From Pseudomonas fluorescens (GTDB lineage Bacteria > Pseudomonadota > Gammaproteobacteria > Pseudomonadales > Pseudomonadaceae): DNA of 64,000 nt. The DNA is taken from the NCBI RefSeq assembly GCF_902497995.1, contig NZ_CABVII010000011.1, positions 1 through 64,000 of the forward strand, read 5' to 3'. A program made the position numbers and the translations under genes. Positions 60,827 to 64,000 of the stretch are shown piece by piece; position 1 is the first letter of the stretch, and each line of letters begins with the position of its first letter. The notes under the pieces are model-generated. The model had not been told where the DNA came from and did no database searches. It worked only from the letters and a program-made list of their open reading frames with translations.

Positions 60827-61174
60827 ATGTTCACGAAAACGGGCAATTCTTTTCTGGCTCAGAAGCAATACGCGGTCGGAATCGCCAAAGCTCTGCATAT
60901 GGAGCTTGGAGCCACGCACCAGGCGACCAAAACGTTGATGCGTTGGACTAACGCGAATGAAAGGACGGTGAAGAACTGGCTGGCTGGAAGCAGCGGGCCG
61001 AGGGGGGAGCATTTGGTGGCGTTGGTCAAACATTCTGACCTGGCACTGGCTGCGTTCCTTGGCATGGCAGAGCGGCCACATGCCTTAACCGCATCAGAGC
61101 TTCCGGTACTCAGGCAGAAGCTTCAGTCGGTGATCGAGGGAATCGACTCTTACCTTTGTATTGGAGATACGTAA
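60827..61174 (+). CDS. Small helical HTH-like protein divergent from the recombinase
   Basis: 115 aa, ATG 60827. Segment HQATKTLMRWTNANERTVKN, WLAGSSGPRGEHLVALVKHS resembles a helix-turn-helix with a recognition helix RTVKNWLAG. It faces away from the recombinase operon across a 115 bp gap, which suits a regulator of it. No characterised homologue recognised. Confidence 0.65.
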   Translation: MFTKTGNSFLAQKQYAVGIAKALHMELGATHQATKTLMRWTNANERTVKNWLAGSSGPRGEHLVALVKHSDLALAAFLGMAERPHALTASELPVLRQKLQSVIEGIDSYLCIGDT

Positions 61175-61247
61175 GCTGGAGTTGATCGTCGTTGGGGGAT
61201 CGCCACTTCTGTGATCAAGCAGAAAAACTCCGATTTTCTTGCGCATT

Positions 61248-61691
61248 TTACTGCTTGAACATTCCTGCAATGATTCGGGCATCTAGGAGCGCATGGTGAG
61301 GAAGGGGAGAGCCATCATTGCACGCCTCCAGAGTCACGGCATTAGTGGGGGTATCCAGCACGTTGTGCGGCCACTTACCCTCAGAATGTGCAAGTTCACA
61401 GAACAGCATCCAATCGTAATCTGGAGCATCTGTGACCACCTCCAGTGTTTGATGGAACGATCCCAGATATCGGAGTAACGCTGCTCGGGCGTCGATGATG
61501 GGCATAGCATAGGCACCACCCCATAGCTGAGGCAGCACTATTTCGATAACGAAATCGCTGCAGTCTTCTGGCCGCCAGGTGTCTAGAAGCTCAACGTAGA
61601 ACTCGCGACCATCCTCGGCGACCAAAGCCAGCGAGATGAGCTTTGCTTGAGTCGAGAGTTCTGTGAATTCGCAGTCGAGAAAAAGCTTCAT
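61248..61691 (-). CDS. Short 3'-5' exonuclease, DEDD type (RNase H-like fold)
   Basis: 147 aa from MKLFLDCEFTEL (ATG 61691). Exo I is LDCEFTEL (D6, E8); a middle Asp is in DAPDYDWMLFCELAH and a late H/D pair in HHALLDARIIAG. The pattern matches small Pseudomonas 3'-5' exoribonucleases of the DEDD family. An earlier start at 61715 adds eight residues and is unlikely. Confidence 0.85.
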   Translation of the reverse strand: MKLFLDCEFTELSTQAKLISLALVAEDGREFYVELLDTWRPEDCSDFVIEIVLPQLWGGAYAMPIIDARAALLRYLGSFHQTLEVVTDAPDYDWMLFCELAHSEGKWPHNVLDTPTNAVTLEACNDGSPLPHHALLDARIIAGMFKQ

Positions 61692-62088
61692 GCGGGGGCT
61701 CCCATTGGTTGGCAAAATACTAATCGCTTACCACTTTCGATTGCACGAAAGGGAGCCATAAGCGGTCGTTGAGATGGCCTATGCCAGCCATCAATTTCAA
61801 CATACATGATGCCATGATAGATCTCTCTTTGACTGCCACTAGGGATGGCAGCTCAGGTTGATTGTTGCTATCGCATCTTCGGGCCTTGAGGCCCGGCTCG
61901 GTGTGACGCTTTATTGAGCCGGACACTCCGTAGGGTTCAGCTAGCGTTAAATGGGTGTAAATGGGTGTGTAATTGGGCTTTGAGATGCTGAAGCTCGATT
62001 CAGTCTTTTTCCTCGACTTGGAAGAGATGCGCCTTAGCTTGGCAGCTCGCTACTCTCGGCTGGGGAAATTTGTTTCCCACGGCAAGCT
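61692..62088. other. Gap with one hairpin repeat, no clear gene
   Basis: Contains the hairpin at 61867. Short frames on either strand lack support. Confidence 0.45.
61867..61900 (+). repeat. Small hairpin repeat (copy 5)
   Basis: GCTATCGCATCTTCGGGCC then TTGAGGCCCGGCTCG. Stem GGGCC...GGCCC is intact. Confidence 0.55.
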
Positions 62089-62298
62089 CTAAAAGCAGGG
62101 GGCGAATAGGTGAGTTCGCCGGGCGGTTACCGTAGGATTCCCCAATACGCGACTGCAGCTACTTACAGTTGCTCGCTTTAAGATATCCGCCTCCTGCGCC
62201 TCGGATTCAGAATCAAAAGTTATTTGGTTTTTCGCCGTCACCTGATCGTAGCTCGGGCATCCCTTTGAGCGGTGATACACCTGGCTTCCTGTTGCCAA
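62089..62298 (-). pseudogene. Ada-type metal-binding/nuclease C-terminal fragment (weak)
   Basis: About 69 aa. The N-terminal stretch GSQVYHRSKGCPSYDQVTAK, NQITFDSESEAQEA is like the small Cys-containing segment found at the C-terminus of some Pseudomonas nucleases and Ada-like domains (KVYHxxxCPxYxxVxxKN). The usual closing AGYRKAGNC is replaced by unrelated residues. Probably a fragment of a larger lost gene. Confidence 0.45.
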
Positions 62299-62346
62299 TA
62301 ATCAAAGCTAGGCGACGTGTCGGGCGGCGCAGCTAATGCTGATTTG

Positions 62347-62379
62347 GCTACCGCTCCTTCGGGCTTCAGCCCGGCTCGA
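62347..62379 (+). repeat. Small hairpin repeat (copy 6)
   Basis: GCTACCGCTCCTTCGGGC then TTCAGCCCGGCTCGAC. Equivalent to copy 3 at 4486. Confidence 0.55.
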
Positions 62380-62455
62380 CCTCACTTCTTCACGTTACGT
62401 GGCCTGCCGCGCCGCTCGGCTATCATGTAAGTGCCCAATCGCGTAGGTATCCCTC

Positions 62456-62686
62456 ATGGCAACTGCCACTCTGAGCGCTAAAGGCCAAATCACCATCCCT
62501 GTCCAGGTACGGGTTGCTCTTGGCCTACAACCAGGAGATAAAATCGAATTCATCGACCTGAGGAATGGTCAGTTCGCCATCGTGCCGGCACCGTATTCCG
62601 TTGAGCGACTGAAGGGCTTGATTCGCAAGCCGAAGGTCGTCGTAAGCATCGATGACATGAACGCGGTTTTTGCGCTGAAAGAGTAA
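62456..62686 (+). CDS. AbrB/MazE/SpoVT-like protein (copy B)
   Basis: 76 aa, near-identical to copy A (4595-4825): MATATLSAKGQITIPVQVRV, GLQPGDKIEFIDLRNGQFAI, then VERLKGLIRKPKVVVSIDDM. The DNA-binding hairpin and the C-terminal tail are intact. No toxin neighbour. The upstream region repeats that of copy A, so both are likely controlled alike. Confidence 0.85.
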   Translation: MATATLSAKGQITIPVQVRVALGLQPGDKIEFIDLRNGQFAIVPAPYSVERLKGLIRKPKVVVSIDDMNAVFALKE

Positions 62687-62773
62687 ATGCTCGTCGATTG
62701 CGGTTCACAAGGAGAAAGGCTTGCTAGGTTTGTCTCACGCTTCCTTCCAAGGCAGCTTCTGAGACCGGTTGTT

Positions 62774-62810
62774 GCTGTCGCGTATTCGGGCTTTAAGCCC
62801 GGATCGTCGA
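62774..62810 (+). repeat. Small hairpin repeat (copy 7)
   Basis: GCTGTCGCGTATTCGGGC then TTTAAGCCCGGATCGTCGA. Equivalent to copy 4 at 4914. Confidence 0.55.
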
Positions 62811-62819
62811 GTGACTGCT

Positions 62820-63045
62820 TTATTTCACCTCGGCGTTACTAGGCTGTCCGCCAGTCCAGGCTTCAGTGAGCTCGTCTATTCGATCCGTAATCTGAGGCGT
62901 TTTTGATAGGACGAGGCAGCGCGTGTTGCCGACAAATTCCTCTATCAAATATAGCGAGTCGCCAACATCAAGCTCCAGCTCTTGCAATGCCGGGGAATTC
63001 GAATCGCACCGTCACCATCCCATTCCTCGATCATGATTTTTATAG
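62820..63045 (-). pseudogene. AbrB/MazE-like small protein, copy 3, decayed
   Basis: Same gene as at 2471 and 4960, ending with the same tail before the TAA at 62820. Two lesions are visible. A four-base deletion near 62993 removes part of the CCCGATGAGGC segment and shifts the frame between RIP and LQELE. The ATG of CCACCTATGAAAATC has become ATA, and the GTG plus ribosome site found in the other copies are gone. It is inactive. Confidence 0.75.
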
Positions 63046-64000
63046 GTGGCTTTGCGCCGCTATTCGTGCTGTGGTGTAAGCGTTGGCGAACTCGGACTGG
63101 TCAATTGTGCCCATCGTTAGACTCTCATTGAGCTCGGTAAAGATTCGCAATCCTTCGCCGGCTGCTACGGATTCCAACTGAGCACATTTCGAACCTAGCA
63201 ACCGGATGGCAACCTTCTCAAGACGCTCGTCCATTTGGTCACCATGGTGAGACTCGACTAACAGCCTGTAAACCGCCCAGAGTCGTTTGGCGCAAGCCTT
63301 CGGCAAATGACCCATGAGTGCGGCGGTGATGATCAAAAGGACTATGGTCTCAAGGGCCTTATCAGGGGCATCATTTTTCATAGCTGCTTTGACATGCCAG
63401 TGTCGCATCAGCGCAGCTAACGCAATCTCAGGAAGCAGAGCCTGCGCCACCAGTACAAATAGTACCGATGCTGCATGCCCCAGCGCTTTCTCAAAGGGCG
63501 CGCGGAAATCCCAGAGCGCCGAGATCACTGAAATGAACCCAGGTTCTGCGTCAAGGATTTCTACGCCTAGACGTACGGTTCGTGCAGTAAAGACAGTCGG
63601 AGGGAGTAACTGCACAATTTCGGATAGCTGTACGATTACCCCGACCCGCCATTCGCACAGCTGGGCAACTTTGCCTGCTTTTTCATGTGGTGAAAGCTGC
63701 CCAACCTCTGTCAGGGCGGCCAGGACGTCAAGCGTGCAGAAGCCATCGACCTCGGAACCTGCGGCACAAAAAGCGCGCAGCGCTTCGTCATCAGAATAGA
63801 GCCTGTACCGTTCTGGCTCTTTGGCGCATATCTCCACCATTTCGCTGTTGCTTCGCCCAATGACTGTTGATGACGAAGCTTCGTTTGCTTCCTCTGGAGA
63901 GGAGGGTTGGAGGATCGAAGCGAGATGGGGTTTCAAGGCGTTCTGTAGGCCCAAGCACTTGCTTCGCATTGGGCTTCCGAATAAAGGATTTGTGAACTCG
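63040..64000 (-). CDS. C-terminal part of a larger unrecognised protein, cut by window end
   Basis: Open frame leftwards from the window end to a TAA at 63040. An ATG at 63969 exists, but the frame stays open upstream to 64000, so it is probably the end of a longer protein. The text shows acidic SDDEALRAFCAAGSEVDGFC, then TLDVLAALTEVGQL, EKAGKVAQLCEWRVGVIVQL and helical repeats afterwards. The middle loosely resembles a PIN-type fold, as in large TPR/PIN proteins; this is weak. The last few residues lie in the decayed AbrB copy, so the original C-terminus may have been replaced. Confidence 0.5.
   Translation of the reverse strand, partial: EFTNPLFGSPMRSKCLGLQNALKPHLASILQPSSPEEANEASSSTVIGRSNSEMVEICAKEPERYRLYSDDEALRAFCAAGSEVDGFCTLDVLAALTEVGQLSPHEKAGKVAQLCEWRVGVIVQLSEIVQLLPPTVFTARTVRLGVEILDAEPGFISVISALWDFRAPFEKALGHAASVLFVLVAQALLPEIALAALMRHWHVKAAMKNDAPDKALETIVLLIITAALMGHLPKACAKRLWAVYRLLVESHHGDQMDERLEKVAIRLLGSKCAQLESVAAGEGLRIFTELNESLTMGTIDQSEFANAYTTARIAAQSHL

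Larger units (their letters stand above)
62344..63060 (+). repeat. Duplicated module, right copy
   Basis: Matches 4483-5215 in order and direction: hairpin, AbrB gene, spacer starting ATGCTCGTCGAT, second hairpin and the opposite-strand AbrB-like gene. In this copy the latter is broken. Confidence 0.8.

Noticed and set aside
59147..61081. Longer start for the serine recombinase (644 codons)
   Set aside because: The extra 123 residues are antisense to the divergent HTH gene; the catalytic domain starts properly from 60712.
61720..61926. 68-codon minus-strand frame
   Set aside because: Covers a hairpin repeat and has no support.
62062..62080. GGGGAAATTTGTTTCCC palindrome, similar to the GGGGAA...TTCCCC operators
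   Set aside because: Spacing and flanks differ and no catabolic promoter is near; not counted as a regulon site.
1..64000. tRNA, rRNA or known riboswitch
   Set aside because: No cloverleaf-like sequence or recognisable rRNA/riboswitch core was seen by eye, though a covariance search was not possible.

Overview
The window looks like chromosomal accessory DNA from a Pseudomonas (fluorescens/syringae/putida type). The signs are Pseudomonas-typical small families (DUF1652, DUF7693), a broken MvaT/MvaU xenogeneic silencer, a rulAB-type umuDC pair with a LexA box, a CdaR regulator beside a hydroxyacid transporter, and many small hairpin repeats with tails resembling Pseudomonas intergenic repeats. 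No tRNA, rRNA or replication origin was recognised.

Layout. (1) 0-5.5 kb: start of a LeuC-like gene, a TauE/SafE permease, an RraA-like aldolase, then a patch of small accessory genes (orphan AbrB/MazE-like proteins, a DEDDh exonuclease, a DUF7693 gene broken by an in-frame stop). (2) 5.5-8.9 kb: sugar-diacid regulator CdaR, an MFS hydroxyacid transporter and a glycerate kinase relic. (3) 9-16.6 kb: small hypotheticals, an SH3b protein, tandem repeats resembling insertion-sequence ends, a short orphan CcdA-like gene and SOS-regulated rulAB. Directly after rulB lies an AT-rich two-gene cassette encoding an EACC1-like protein and a membrane-anchored caspase-like protease with PEGA and WD40 parts. 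A frameshifted mvaT-like gene follows. The EACC1-caspase pair is the best candidate for a little-described conflict/defence system here.

(4) 16.7-39.6 kb: a catabolic region with two parts. The first holds an HSL esterase, LysR, SDR, GldA-like dehydrogenase, cyclase-family hydrolase, LacI regulator, a frameshifted SnoaL protein, a luciferase-like oxidoreductase and a dihydroxyacetophenone-dioxygenase-type cupin. Two of its divergent promoters share a GGGGA...TCCCC inverted repeat. The second holds a lambda-crystallin-like 3-hydroxyacyl-CoA/hydroxyacid dehydrogenase, a BKACE (DUF849) beta-keto acid cleavage enzyme, an MFS transporter, an UxaA/GarD dehydratase, a GntR regulator, a gamma-carbonic-anhydrase-like protein and an SDR. 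TGTGATCACA-type sites occur at four places here, suggesting one GntR regulon. Relics of a CoA-transferase and an Old Yellow Enzyme mark decay at its edge.

(5) 39.7-50.2 kb: a type I-E CRISPR-Cas locus with a 55-repeat array, a leader, and cas5-cas7-cas6e-cse2-cse1-cas3 on the minus strand. cas1 and cas2 are absent, cas6e sits between cse2 and cas7, the repeats are strongly degenerate, and several spacers are present in two or three diverged copies. This looks like an interference-only locus whose array has drifted and rearranged without acquisition. (6) 50.4-64 kb: small Pseudomonas genes, a broken response regulator, an AraC regulator, a DUF1206 membrane protein, a large serine recombinase overlapping two ParB/RepB-like genes, and a second copy of the AbrB/MazE module seen near 4.5 kb. 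The end holds part of a larger unrecognised protein that runs off the window.
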